Below are positions 35,804 through 44,272 of a stretch of 64,000 nt of DNA, piece after piece. Source of the stretch: Pseudomonadota bacterium (GTDB taxonomy: Bacteria > Pseudomonadota > Gammaproteobacteria > Burkholderiales > Rhodocyclaceae); the NCBI GenBank assembly GCA_018262095.1, contig JAGTRW010000016.1, forward strand, positions 19,843-83,842, written 5' to 3'. Position 1 is the stretch's first letter; every line of letters begins with the position of its first letter. The translations under genes and the position numbers were made by a program. The notes beneath the pieces were generated by a model that saw nothing but the letters and a program-made list of their open reading frames with translations, did no database searches and was not told the origin of the DNA.

Positions 35804-36045
35804 TTTTAACCACGGCGACACGGCGAACACAGCGAAATGCCTGAGGTTTTCAGTATTTTTTCGCCAACCCAAAGGATGAATTCAAGAACCATCGCAATTA
35901 AGTAGGTGCTGATTAAATGCAAAAATGTCATTCCCGCGAACGCGGGAATCCAGGAAAAGCAACGAACTGGACCCCGGCCTCCGCCGGGGTGACGAATAAA
36001 AGATGTCTCCTTAATTGTTTTTCCGCTGTGTTCGCCGTGGTCAAC
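35804..36045 (+). repeat. Intra-operon hairpin repeat, copy 5, carrying another repeat in its loop
   Basis: The left arm 35804-35836 contains ACCACGGCGACACGGCGAAC and the right arm 36019-36044 contains CCGCTGTGTTCGCCGTGGT. The loop is about 182 bases and contains the NIME-like element at 35926-35995. The ACCAC arm starts 16 bases after the kinase stop and the right arm ends 71 bases before the dehydrogenase start. Confidence 0.8.
35926..35995. repeat. dRS3/NIME-like element nested in hairpin repeat 5
   Basis: ATTCCCGCGAACGCGGGAAT (35930-35949) has exactly the ATTCCC-N8-GGGAAT form of neisserial dRS3 repeats. A second hairpin CCCCGGCCTCCGCCGGGG lies at 35972-35989. The ends, GTCATTCC and GGGGTGAC, are imperfectly complementary, giving a compound element of about 70 bases. 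Confidence 0.75.
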
Positions 36046-36115
36046 TGCTTTTTCTAGGTTTAAATGTAATGCTAATGCCGCAGACCGTACCATTTGACAG
36101 CAAAGGACTGAAAAC

Positions 36116-37150
36116 ATGAGTGCCAAGAAAATTCTGATCGCCATCGTCAATTCAAGCTCGTTCGGCGTCTCTTATCCGGAACACTTGAGAGCGCTGGAAG
36201 AATTCGCCGACCTGATCCGCGTCGAAATTCCCAAGGGCGCGAGCGCCGCGGTATTCCACGAAAAGCTGTCAGCGTGTGACGGCATCATCGCCAGCGTGAC
36301 GCCGATGTATACGCGCGAAGTGCTGCAGGGCTTGCCCAAGCTGCAATTGCTGGCACGCCATGGCGTCGGCTGCGACAACGTCGATCTTGCAACGTGCAGC
36401 GAGCTCGGCATCGCGGTGTCCAAGGTCGGTCCGCAGATCGAGCGCGAGTCGGTCGCGCAGATGGCGCTGGGCTTGATGGACGCGTCGGCGCGGCGCATCG
36501 TCGAAGGCGCGCAGATGGTCAAGGCGGGGGAATGGGCGAAAAGGGCCAAGATCGCGCTCGGCGTCGATTTTCACGGCGCGACGATCGGCATCGTCGGCAT
36601 CGGCGCGATCGGCAAGACCGTCGCGCGAATCCTGGCGCAGGGCTATCAGGCCAAGGTCATCGCTTACGACCCCTACGTCGATGACGCGGTGATTCGCGCC
36701 AACCACGCGACCAAGGTGAGCTTCGACGAACTGCTCGCGCAAAGCGCGATCATTTCGCTGCATTGCCCGCTGACCCATGAGACGTCGCGGATGTTCGGCG
36801 CCAAGCAACTCGCTGCAATGAAAGACGGCGCGATCATCGTCAACACCTGTCGCGGCGAAATCTTCAAGCAAGGCGAACTGATCGATGCGCTCGAATCGGG
36901 CAAGCTCGGCGGTTACGCCAGCGACGTCGTCGAAGGCGAACCGATCGGCGCCGACCACGTGCTGCTCAAGACCAAGAACGTGATCATCACGCCGCACCTG
37001 GGGGGCTATTCGGTCGTTTCCTTACGCGGCATGGGAACGACGATGGTCGACGATATGCGCCGCGTCTTCGTCGAAGGCGGCTTCCCGGGAGTCATCGCCA
37101 ACCCGACGATCGACCTGGCGAAATCGCGGATCGCACGCTTGCGGAAATGA
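36116..37150 (+). CDS. D-isomer-specific 2-hydroxyacid dehydrogenase
   Basis: A 344-residue NAD-dependent dehydrogenase of the phosphoglycerate/glyoxylate reductase type. Substrate-domain motif LQLLARHGVGCDNVDLATCS, Rossmann glycines in GATIGIVGIGAIGKTVARIL, catalytic Arg in GAIIVNTCRGEIFKQGELID, and the active-site histidine in VIITPHLGGYSVVSLRGMG are visible. It probably follows the FGGY kinase in one transcript, separated by a compound repeat. It could interconvert a 2-keto and 2-hydroxy sugar acid; the substrate is not evident. A strong bidirectional terminator follows. Confidence 0.87.
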   Translation: MSAKKILIAIVNSSSFGVSYPEHLRALEEFADLIRVEIPKGASAAVFHEKLSACDGIIASVTPMYTREVLQGLPKLQLLARHGVGCDNVDLATCSELGIAVSKVGPQIERESVAQMALGLMDASARRIVEGAQMVKAGEWAKRAKIALGVDFHGATIGIVGIGAIGKTVARILAQGYQAKVIAYDPYVDDAVIRANHATKVSFDELLAQSAIISLHCPLTHETSRMFGAKQLAAMKDGAIIVNTCRGEIFKQGELIDALESGKLGGYASDVVEGEPIGADHVLLKTKNVIITPHLGGYSVVSLRGMGTTMVDDMRRVFVEGGFPGVIANPTIDLAKSRIARLRK

Positions 37151-37160
37151 CGCGTTAAAA

Positions 37161-37194
37161 AAGGGCGCGCAGATTACTCTGCGCGCCCTTTTTC
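37161..37194. terminator. Bidirectional rho-independent terminator
   Basis: The stem GGGCGCGCAGA (37163-37173), loop TTAC, and TCTGCGCGCCC (37178-37188) are perfectly paired. A T-run follows on the plus strand (TTTTTCTT) and an A-run precedes it (AAAAAA), so it works on both strands. It lies between the convergent dehydrogenase and gnd genes. Confidence 0.92.
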
Positions 37195-37210
37195 TTGTCC
37201 GCCTAAACGG

Positions 37211-38683
37211 TCAGACCGTGTATTCGCTCGACGCGGTGGTGCCGCCCTTGCCGGTCCAGTTGGTGTGGAAGAACTTGCCGCGCGGTTGGTCGATGCGCTC
37301 GTAGGTGTGGGCGCCGAAGTAGTCGCGCTGCGCCTGCAGCAGGTTGGCCGGCAGCACGGCGCTGCGGTACTGGTCGAAGAACGACAGCGCGGTCGAGAAC
37401 GCCGGTACCGGGATGCCGCGCAGCGCGGCGGTGGCGACCACCTTGCGCCAGCCCTTCTGCGCCTTCTTGATCTCGCCGCGGAAGAAGTCGTCGAGCATCA
37501 GGTTGGGGAGTTCCGGCTGTTTGTCGTAGGCGTCCTTGATGTTCGACAGGAACTGCGAACGGATGATGCAGCCGCCGCGCCACATCAGCGCGATGCCGCC
37601 GTAGTTGAGCGTCCACTTGTATTCCTTGGCGGCAGCGCGCATCAGCATGTAGCCCTGCGCGTAGCTGACGATCTTCGAGGCGTAGAGCGCGCTCTTGATG
37701 TCTTCGATGAACGCCGCCTTCTTTTCGGCGTTGGCGGCGATCGCGGAGAGCGCCGGGCGCGGGCCCTTGAGCTTGCGCGCCGCCTTGACGCGCTCGTCCT
37801 TCAAGGCCGAGGCGCAGCGCGAATAGACCGCTTCGGCCATCAGCGTGATCGGGATGCCGAGGTCCTGCGAGTTGATCACCGTCCATTTGCCCGTGCCTTT
37901 TTGTCCGGCGGTGTCGAGGATCTTGTCGACCAGCGGCGACCCGTCGTCGTCCTTGGTTCCCAGGATGTCGCGCGAGATCTCGATCAGGTAGCTGTCGAGG
38001 TCGCCCTTGTTCCATTCGGTGAACACGTCGTGCATCTCGTCGGCGCTCATCCCGAGGCCGGTCTTCATGATGTTGTAGGCTTCGCAGATGAGCTGCATGT
38101 CGCCGTATTCGATGCCGTTATGCACCATCTTGACGTAGTGGCCGGCGCCCATCTGGCCGACCCAGTCGCAGCACGGCACGCCGCCGTCGACCTTGGCCGA
38201 GACCGCCTGGAAGATGTCCTTGACGAAGGGCCAGGCAGCGGGTGATCCGCCGGGCATCATCGAAGGGCCGCGCCGCGCGCCTTCCTCGCCGCCGGAGACG
38301 CCGGTGCCGATGTAGAGCAAGCCCTTGCTTTCGACGTACTTCTGGCGCCGGTTGGTGTCCTCGAACAGCGAGTTGCCGCCGTCGATGATGATGTCGCCGG
38401 CTTCGAGCTGCGGGATCAGTTGTTCGATGAAGTCGTCGACCGGCTTGCCGGCCTTGACCAGCATCATCACGCGGCGCGGCGTCTTGAGCAGGCCGACCAT
38501 CTCTTCGATCGAATGCGCGCCGAGCACCTTGGTGCCCTTGGCCTCGTTGGCGAGGAAGTGGTCGACCTTGTCGGTGCTGCGGTTGTAGGCAACGACGGTA
38601 TAGCCGTGATCGTCCATGTTGAGGATCAGGTTCTGGCCCATCACGGCCAGTCCGATCAGTGCAATGTCTGCTTTAGCTTCCAT
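37211..38683 (-). CDS. gnd: 6-phosphogluconate dehydrogenase, decarboxylating
   Basis: Oxidatively decarboxylates 6-phosphogluconate to ribulose 5-phosphate with NADP in the pentose phosphate pathway. The 490-residue long-form enzyme opens IALIGLAVMGQNLILNMDDH and NRSTDKVDHFLANEAKG. It contains GDIIIDGGNSLFEDTNRRQK, the substrate motif GTGVSGGEEGARRGPSMMPG, and catalytic Lys/Glu in GAGHYVKMVHNGIEYGDMQL. It ends with the family C-terminus (GKFFHTNWTGKGGTTASSEY). ATG 38683 matches the family start; the in-frame upstream extension to 38791 is unlikely. Confidence 0.96.
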   Translation of the reverse strand: MEAKADIALIGLAVMGQNLILNMDDHGYTVVAYNRSTDKVDHFLANEAKGTKVLGAHSIEEMVGLLKTPRRVMMLVKAGKPVDDFIEQLIPQLEAGDIIIDGGNSLFEDTNRRQKYVESKGLLYIGTGVSGGEEGARRGPSMMPGGSPAAWPFVKDIFQAVSAKVDGGVPCCDWVGQMGAGHYVKMVHNGIEYGDMQLICEAYNIMKTGLGMSADEMHDVFTEWNKGDLDSYLIEISRDILGTKDDDGSPLVDKILDTAGQKGTGKWTVINSQDLGIPITLMAEAVYSRCASALKDERVKAARKLKGPRPALSAIAANAEKKAAFIEDIKSALYASKIVSYAQGYMLMRAAAKEYKWTLNYGGIALMWRGGCIIRSQFLSNIKDAYDKQPELPNLMLDDFFRGEIKKAQKGWRKVVATAALRGIPVPAFSTALSFFDQYRSAVLPANLLQAQRDYFGAHTYERIDQPRGKFFHTNWTGKGGTTASSEYTV

Positions 38684-39006
38684 TTTTTCTTTCTTTCGAT
38701 GGCCGGGCAGGTGCCCGACGGGGTCACGGGTCATCCCGGTTGGGACGAGAACGGTTTGTTGCGGGGGAATGGCGACCTGATGGGTGAGCATTTAACCTGA
38801 ACTGCCAGCGAAATTCAACGTTACCGGCGATTGAGTCGGTTTTTCCGCGTCGGGCAGGCGCAAGATCGCCTGGCCATTGGAAGCCGATCGGTAATTGCGG
38901 CATCATGTGCGCTATCCGCCGGCAGGGCGTCGCGTTCGCTGGCGAACGCCTGCCAATCGCTCGTGCTCAGTGCCAAGCGAACCAATCAAGTGATGAAAGC
39001 AAAAAG
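38684..39006. other. Divergent promoter region between gnd and the aminoacylase gene
   Basis: About 320 bases between divergent starts. It should contain promoters for both directions. No convincing hexamers, repeats or small genes were recognised. Confidence 0.35.
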
Positions 39007-40599
39007 ATGAAGACCCTTTTCAAAAACGGCACCATCGTCGATGGCACCGGCGCGCCCGGATTTGTTGCCGACCTGCGGGTCGATCACGGCCGGATCGTGG
39101 GCTTCGGCAGCTTCACCGCCGATTTTGGCGAGCAGGTCTATGACGCCACCGGCAAGATCGTCTGCCCCGGCTTCATCGATACCCATACGCATTCCGACCT
39201 GGCGGCGATCGTCGCTCCGGCGCTGTCGGCCAAGATCCGCCAGGGGATCACCAGCGAGTTGCTCGGCCAGGACGGCGTCGCCATGGCGCCCTTGCCCGAG
39301 CAATACATCGCGGCGTGGCGCAAGAACATCGCCGGACTCGACGGCGACACCGACACCATTGACTGGAAGTACCAGGATACCGAGGGCTATCTCAAGCTGC
39401 TCGCAGCGCACCGCCCGGCGACCAACCTGGCGAGCCTGGTGCCGCACGGCAACGTGCGCATCGAGGCGATGGGACTCGAAGGGAAGAAAGCCAGCCGCCG
39501 GCAGGTCGCCGCGATGTGCCGCATTCTCGAGCGCGAGTTGCAGGCCGGCGCCTACGGGCTATCGACCGGGTTGATCTACAACCCCTGCGCCTTCGGCGAC
39601 ATTTACGAGCTGATCGAATTGTGCAAGGTCACGCACCAGTACGGCGGGGTTTTCGTCGTCCATCAGCGCAGCGAAGCCGACGACATCATCGCCTCGACGC
39701 GCGAGTTGATAGCCATCGCGCAGCAGTCCGGCGTCGCGCTGCATATCTCGCACATGAAGGTGTGCGGCCGCAAGAACTGGGGGCTGATCGACGAAATGCT
39801 CGGTCTGCTCGAAGCGGCGCAGGCGAGCGGAATTCGCGTCTCGTTCGACCACTATCCGTATGTCGCCGGCAGCACCATGCTCGGCGTGATCCTGCCGCCG
39901 TGGGTCCATGCCGGCGGCACCGAGAAGCTGCTCGAACGCCTGGCGTCGCCGCAGCTGCGCCAGAGAATCATCGATGATTTCGAGAACGGCATTGCCGGCT
40001 GGGACAATTTCATCGATTTTGCCGGCATCGACCAGATCTTCATCACCAGCGTCAAGACCGACAAGAACCGCGACACGATAGGCAAGAACCTCGCCGAGCT
40101 CGGCCAGATGCGCGGCAAGGACCCGTACAACGCGACCTTCGACCTGCTGTTCGAGGAAGAAAACGCGGTCGGCATGGTCGATTTTTACGGCAGCGAAGAA
40201 CATGTCGTCAAATTCCTCTGCCGCCCCGAACAGAACGTCTGTACCGACGGCCTGATGGGCGGAGGCAAGCCGCATCCGCGCGTCTTCGGCGCCTTTCCGC
40301 GCGTGCTCGGCAAATACGTTCGCGAGGAGAAATGCCTGAGCTGGGAAGCGGCGATTCGCAAGATGACCGGCAAGCCCGCCGAGGTCCTGGGGCTCGCGGG
40401 TCGCGGTCTGCTGCGCACCGGTTACGCCGCTGACATCGTCGTTCTCGATCCGGCAACGGTGATCGACAAGGGGACCTTCATCGACCCCAACCAGTACCCC
40501 GAAGGCATCGCCGCGGTGATGGTCAACGGCGCTTTCGCGCTGCTCGACGGCTTTGAGACCTACGCGCGCAGCGGCGCCATCCTGAGAAAGGGCGTTTAG
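39007..40599 (+). CDS. D-aminoacylase / N-acyl-D-amino-acid deacylase family amidohydrolase
   Basis: A 530-residue amidohydrolase that likely removes an N-acyl group from a D-amino acid or related amide. The N-terminal beta domain is KTLFKNGTIVDGTGAPGF, then GKIVCPGFIDTHTHSDLAAI with HxH, GAYGLSTGLIYNPCAFGDIY, VALHISHMKVCGRKNWGLID (metal-site His), FDHYPYVAGSTMLGVILPPW, and GLAGRGLLRTGYAADIVVLD near the end. ATG 39007 begins the family N-terminus; the frame extends upstream to 38905 without support. It stands alone. Dihydroorotase- or hydantoinase-like activity is a less likely alternative. Confidence 0.85.
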   Translation: MKTLFKNGTIVDGTGAPGFVADLRVDHGRIVGFGSFTADFGEQVYDATGKIVCPGFIDTHTHSDLAAIVAPALSAKIRQGITSELLGQDGVAMAPLPEQYIAAWRKNIAGLDGDTDTIDWKYQDTEGYLKLLAAHRPATNLASLVPHGNVRIEAMGLEGKKASRRQVAAMCRILERELQAGAYGLSTGLIYNPCAFGDIYELIELCKVTHQYGGVFVVHQRSEADDIIASTRELIAIAQQSGVALHISHMKVCGRKNWGLIDEMLGLLEAAQASGIRVSFDHYPYVAGSTMLGVILPPWVHAGGTEKLLERLASPQLRQRIIDDFENGIAGWDNFIDFAGIDQIFITSVKTDKNRDTIGKNLAELGQMRGKDPYNATFDLLFEEENAVGMVDFYGSEEHVVKFLCRPEQNVCTDGLMGGGKPHPRVFGAFPRVLGKYVREEKCLSWEAAIRKMTGKPAEVLGLAGRGLLRTGYAADIVVLDPATVIDKGTFIDPNQYPEGIAAVMVNGAFALLDGFETYARSGAILRKGV

Positions 40600-40768
40600 G
40601 TCTGGGATGGTGAGTTCAACACCGGTCCAGAAGCTCTCGATTCGTTCCTTGAAGAAAGAATCAGACCCTTGTGGTCAAGGCGGATCAAGCGTTTGCTGGT
40701 CCGTCGTTGCGCCGCCTTCGATTTCGTTGCCGCGAATCGGCCTCACTGAAGCCAGGGCGTCCGAAGGG

Positions 40769-41527
40769 TCACCAGAGGCTATGTCTGAGTAAGGAAATTG
40801 CCCCGATCACCACGATCAGCTCCATGATCCAGGCGTGGATTCCCGCTGGCACGTATTTGAGCAGCCAACGAGCGACCAAGGCGCCTGGCGCGGTGCAAAA
40901 ACCGACCAGCAATCCAACGCAAGCCAGTTCGAGCGTGAGGGCCGAAAATCCGCCAAACAAGACGACCTTGGTGGCGCCCATGATGAGTGATGTCACCGCA
41001 TCCGTGGCAATGAGAATCTCGCCAGACAGCCCTGCTGACATCAGAATCGAGATGAGCAGGATTCCTGTTCCCGACATCCCGCCATTGACAAAGCCAAAAC
41101 CACCGCCGGCAAGGATCTCAACGCTTGTGGAGAATTGAAATACGGATTTGCGCAAAATCCGGCGAAGAGGGACGCAAGCGAGCAGGAAAAATCCAAGCAG
41201 CGCGGCGACCCAGTTGGCGTTGAGCAAGGTGTAGCAATAGGCTCCGGCAACGCAGGCGGGAAAGCCGACGATGAGGATGCGTCGGACATGAGTCCAGTGA
41301 ATATCCCGCCAAAAAACAAGGACACGACTGCCATTGGTAAATAGCATCGCCACGGCCATTACCGGGATGACGTTTTCCACGCCGACCAGTGGCGCCAGAA
41401 ACGCAGGCAGGATAAGGCCGGTACCGAAACCGGAAACCCCGCCAAGGATCGAGGCAAGAAATGCGACCAAGCAGGCTATGCCAAATTGTGGCAGGTGCGC
41501 AATTTGGATTTGGAGTAATTCTGCCAT
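40769..41527 (-). CDS. TauE/SafE (TSUP) family membrane transporter
   Basis: A 252-residue membrane protein with about eight hydrophobic helices. The family repeat is LVAFLASILGGVSGFGTGLI near the N-terminus and LAGGGFGFVNGGMSGTGILL in the second half. TSUP proteins export or import small organic or sulfur-containing anions such as sulfite, sulfoacetate or 2-oxo acids. It lies on the same strand 121 bases downstream of the DUF4387 gene, so it may transport the substrate of the AtuA-like protein. The substrate is unknown. Confidence 0.85.
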   Translation of the reverse strand: MAELLQIQIAHLPQFGIACLVAFLASILGGVSGFGTGLILPAFLAPLVGVENVIPVMAVAMLFTNGSRVLVFWRDIHWTHVRRILIVGFPACVAGAYCYTLLNANWVAALLGFFLLACVPLRRILRKSVFQFSTSVEILAGGGFGFVNGGMSGTGILLISILMSAGLSGEILIATDAVTSLIMGATKVVLFGGFSALTLELACVGLLVGFCTAPGALVARWLLKYVPAGIHAWIMELIVVIGAISLLRHSLW

Positions 41528-41648
41528 CAGGGCTGGGCAACCGATGTAAAAAACCGCTATTGAAAATCCGCGCCAGACGCCGGCTACCCTCGGCCAAACC
41601 GTTTTGGCACACCCTCCTGCTGGTAGCCGTGCGTCCTAGAGCCTGCTT

Positions 41649-41954
41649 CTACAGCATCACATCAAGCAGGCGCACGTACTGTTGTCCGCCGTGCATATCA
41701 CGCTCCATCACCCCCCCCTGAGCTCGAACGCGTGGGTAGGAGATCTTGAGGACGCACAAATCCGGAACCGGAAAACACTTGATTTGTGTCGGATCAATAC
41801 CATAGAGCGCGCCGATCGCCGCGGGCTGAAACGCCTGCGACGAACTGTAGCGGTCAAAAGCGGCGCGATCGGGGAACCACAAGTCCAGCGTGATCCAGAA
41901 CGGTCCCGCATTCTTCGATCGTACGTGCCGGCAAACCTCGCTGACCTTAGGCAT
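41649..41954 (-). CDS. DUF4387 family protein
   Basis: A 101-residue small protein of the DUF4387 family, often found next to or fused with AtuA-like proteins. It reads MPKVSEVCRHVRSKNAGPFW, ITLDLWFPDRAAFDRYSSSQ, FPVPDLCVLKISYPRVRAQG and RDMHGGQQYVRLLDVML. ATG 41954 has AAGGAG seven bases upstream. It overlaps the AtuA-like gene by eight bases, indicating coupled translation and probably a complex of the two products. Biochemical function is undefined. Confidence 0.85.
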   Translation of the reverse strand: MPKVSEVCRHVRSKNAGPFWITLDLWFPDRAAFDRYSSSQAFQPAAIGALYGIDPTQIKCFPVPDLCVLKISYPRVRAQGGVMERDMHGGQQYVRLLDVML

Positions 41955-43329
41955 CGGCTTTCTCCTTGGCGTTGATATACACGGTACGAACCAATTCCAT
42001 CGGGTCATCGACATGGACGACGTGGTTCAGCTTGAACTCATACACCTGTCCTCGCTCCACTTCCGCGGGGGAAAACGGGAAGGCATAACTTGGCAATTCC
42101 TGGCAGGGATTGAGCGGCAGATGGAAAAACCACGGATTGCAGGTTTTTGCGATCTGCGTGGCGACTTCCTGCGTCGCCGCCGTGACGACGAGCAACAGCC
42201 CCACTTCGCGCGGCGCGGCCGTTGGCGCATCGAGTTTCTCGCCGCACACTGCATTCCATCCATAGGCGCGCAAGGAAATGTCGAACTCACCGGCTCGCTC
42301 GCCCATGTTGGCGTGCACCCGCGTCACCAGAACGTCATGCATCTGCGCCATGAAACGATCGAGATTGGCGAGCACCTCGCGATCCTGGATGCCGACGAGC
42401 ATGATCGTCTGGTAACCACATCCGCTTGCCCCTTCGAGCTTCATCGTATAAGGCTGCGCCACCAGCTTCGAACCGGTGACGCGCACGGTGCGCTGATCGA
42501 CGGCTTCGTAAATGGCTTGCGTTACATCCAGGGTGCAGCCGGGTTCCTGCAGCAGAAAGGGATCGCTGTTCTCGTACAACATGTGGGCGGCAATGGTCTC
42601 GACCGTGCATTGATTGTCGGGGCCCAAGGGTTCGACCGTAAAATCGTCCCGGCCGACGTGGATCATCACCCCGCCCTCGCGCGGGTGCGTGGTACACAAA
42701 GAACCACATTCCGCGATTTTGCCCGCATGCCAGGCGACGCCCAGGCCCGCGCCGCGCATCAAGGGCACGGCGGCGAGCACCGCGGAGTCAGTCGACCGTC
42801 CGCCGAGCACGATGTCGGCGCCGGCTTCCAGGGCCGCGATGTACGGCTCCGGCCCCATCAGCGCGACGATGTGATCGCATGCCCGGAAAAGGGCCGGGTC
42901 GCTGTCTGTCATTGGCGCCAAGGGGGTGACCCGGCCTGCTTCGGCCTTTTTCGCCATGAGCTCGGGCGGCTGTTCCGAATAGAGCAGCGCGATGCGGGGA
43001 TGCAAGCCGTGCTCCCGCGCGATTTCCAGTGCGATGTCGCGTGTCCACTCGAGTGCCTGATCGCCGCCCGAAGTGCCGCACGATCCGATGAGCAGAGGAA
43101 TGCCGGCTTTGGCCTGGGCGCGCATGAGAATCGACAGGTCGTGTTTGATCGAATCGCGCGAATACTTGGCTTTGCCCGTCGCGAGGTAAGCCGGGCCACT
43201 GTCGGTTGACCCGGCGTCGCAGGCAATGGCGTCGGCGTCGCTGACGCGCGCGAAGACATCGCTTTCCTTGACGCCGAGCCCCAGTGCGCCAACGGGCACC
43301 AGAATATTGATGGAGGAAGAGGGTGACAT
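41947..43329 (-). CDS. AtuA-like protein (acyclic terpene utilisation family, DUF1446)
   Basis: A 460-residue protein of the AtuA/DUF1446 family, which has been linked to acyclic terpene utilisation in Pseudomonas but lacks a settled activity. Family segments are SDADAIACDAGSTDSGPAYL, IPLLIGSCGTSGGDQALEWT, GADIVLGGRSTDSAVLAAVP, HPREGGVMIHVGRDDFTVEP and QPYTMKLEGASGCGYQTIML. AAGGAC lies five bases before ATG 43329. First gene of an operon with DUF4387 and a TSUP transporter, divergent from a GntR/FCD regulator. No CoA-ligase or carboxylase genes of the Atu pathway are present, so a terpene role should not be assumed. Confidence 0.85.
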   Translation of the reverse strand: MSPSSSINILVPVGALGLGVKESDVFARVSDADAIACDAGSTDSGPAYLATGKAKYSRDSIKHDLSILMRAQAKAGIPLLIGSCGTSGGDQALEWTRDIALEIAREHGLHPRIALLYSEQPPELMAKKAEAGRVTPLAPMTDSDPALFRACDHIVALMGPEPYIAALEAGADIVLGGRSTDSAVLAAVPLMRGAGLGVAWHAGKIAECGSLCTTHPREGGVMIHVGRDDFTVEPLGPDNQCTVETIAAHMLYENSDPFLLQEPGCTLDVTQAIYEAVDQRTVRVTGSKLVAQPYTMKLEGASGCGYQTIMLVGIQDREVLANLDRFMAQMHDVLVTRVHANMGERAGEFDISLRAYGWNAVCGEKLDAPTAAPREVGLLLVVTAATQEVATQIAKTCNPWFFHLPLNPCQELPSYAFPFSPAEVERGQVYEFKLNHVVHVDDPMELVRTVYINAKEKADA

Positions 43330-43340
43330 GGTTTGTCCTT

Positions 43341-43370
43341 ATGTATACGACCTGTTGAGATTGTAGACAA
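43341..43370. promoter_or_regulatory. Candidate GntR/FCD operator pair
   Basis: ATGTATACGA (43341-43350) and TTGTAGACAA (43361-43370) are two near-palindromic TTGTnnACAA-like sites 20 bases apart in the 78-base gap between divergent starts. This matches the spacing and form of operators used by many FCD-type GntR regulators, so autorepression plus control of the AtuA-like operon is likely. Confidence 0.55.
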
Positions 43371-43407
43371 ATATGCGACTTCGTCAACCGTATGCTAAAG
43401 TCGCCCG

Positions 43408-44085
43408 ATGACGATCACTAAACCTATCCTGTCTTCCCGTGTGATGATCGACGATACCGTTGCACAGTTGGAAGCGTTGATCATGCGCGGCGAATTGCAA
43501 CCGGGCGACCGATTGCCGGAACAGCAGTTGGCCAACACGCTGGGGGTCAGCCGAGGTCCTTTGCGAGAAGCGATCCGGACCCTGGAAGGGCGTCGCTTGC
43601 TTGAACGAACGCCGCACGCCGGCGTGCGAGTGGTTCAGCTCTCGCTCGATGACCTTGAGCAACTGCTGGTGATGCGCGAGGCCCTCGAAGGCATGGCGTG
43701 TCGGCAGGCCGCTGAACAAATGACGGTGCATGAAATTCACAAGCTGCGCGAGACGGCAGCGCGCATCGAAAAGCTCATCAACGAAGGGTCGCTGTTCATA
43801 TTTTCGGGCCAGCTGGATGCCGATTTTCACTTGCAGATCGCTATTGGCAGCCGTAACCAATGGATCAGGCGCTTGCTGTGTGAAGACCTGTATTCGCTGT
43901 TACGCCTGTATCGTCTGCATGGGGTACGCCAACCCGACAACATTGCGCTGGTCACCGCCAAGGAGCACCACGAGATTATTGATCGCATCCATGCGCGTGA
44001 CCCGGACGGTGCTGAACAGACCATGCGCGCGCATGTGCGCCACAGTCGGGACCGGCTGCTCAGCCAGATCCGGGCCGCCGGCTGA
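43408..44085 (+). CDS. GntR-family regulator with FCD domain
   Basis: A 225-residue transcription factor. The winged helix-turn-helix is ALIMRGELQPGDRLPEQQLA, NTLGVSRGPLREAIRTLEGR and RRLLERTPHAGVRVVQLSLD. The C-terminal all-helical FCD effector domain (about 80-220) has DADFHLQIAIGSRNQWIRRL and a metal/ligand His region AKEHHEIIDRIHARDPDGAE. Divergent from the AtuA-like operon with a paired operator between, so it probably represses that operon and itself. The ligand is likely an organic acid. ATG 43408 lacks a strong ribosome site. Confidence 0.9.
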   Translation: MTITKPILSSRVMIDDTVAQLEALIMRGELQPGDRLPEQQLANTLGVSRGPLREAIRTLEGRRLLERTPHAGVRVVQLSLDDLEQLLVMREALEGMACRQAAEQMTVHEIHKLRETAARIEKLINEGSLFIFSGQLDADFHLQIAIGSRNQWIRRLLCEDLYSLLRLYRLHGVRQPDNIALVTAKEHHEIIDRIHARDPDGAEQTMRAHVRHSRDRLLSQIRAAG

Positions 44086-44272
44086 AGTCGAATAGCCGGT
44101 CGCGCGGCTGATTTTGCTGAGAACCAAGAACCCGTCTGGGCGCTGCGACGGTTCCGCTCTGTCCCTTTAGCTGCGATAATCCAGAAACCACTTCGGGAGT
44201 GTTGGTAATGTGGCGCAGGCCATGTGCTCGACCCTCCGCTCAGCGACGTTGCGCTTTCGGAAAGGGTTGTCG

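Noticed and set aside
40607..40792. Short plus-strand frames after the aminoacylase gene
   Set aside because: No ribosome site, and they run antisense into the TSUP transporter gene.
41649..43329. Calling the AtuA-like operon a terpene degradation locus
   Set aside because: None of the CoA-ligase, carboxylase or hydratase genes of the Atu pathway is present; only the family name suggests it.
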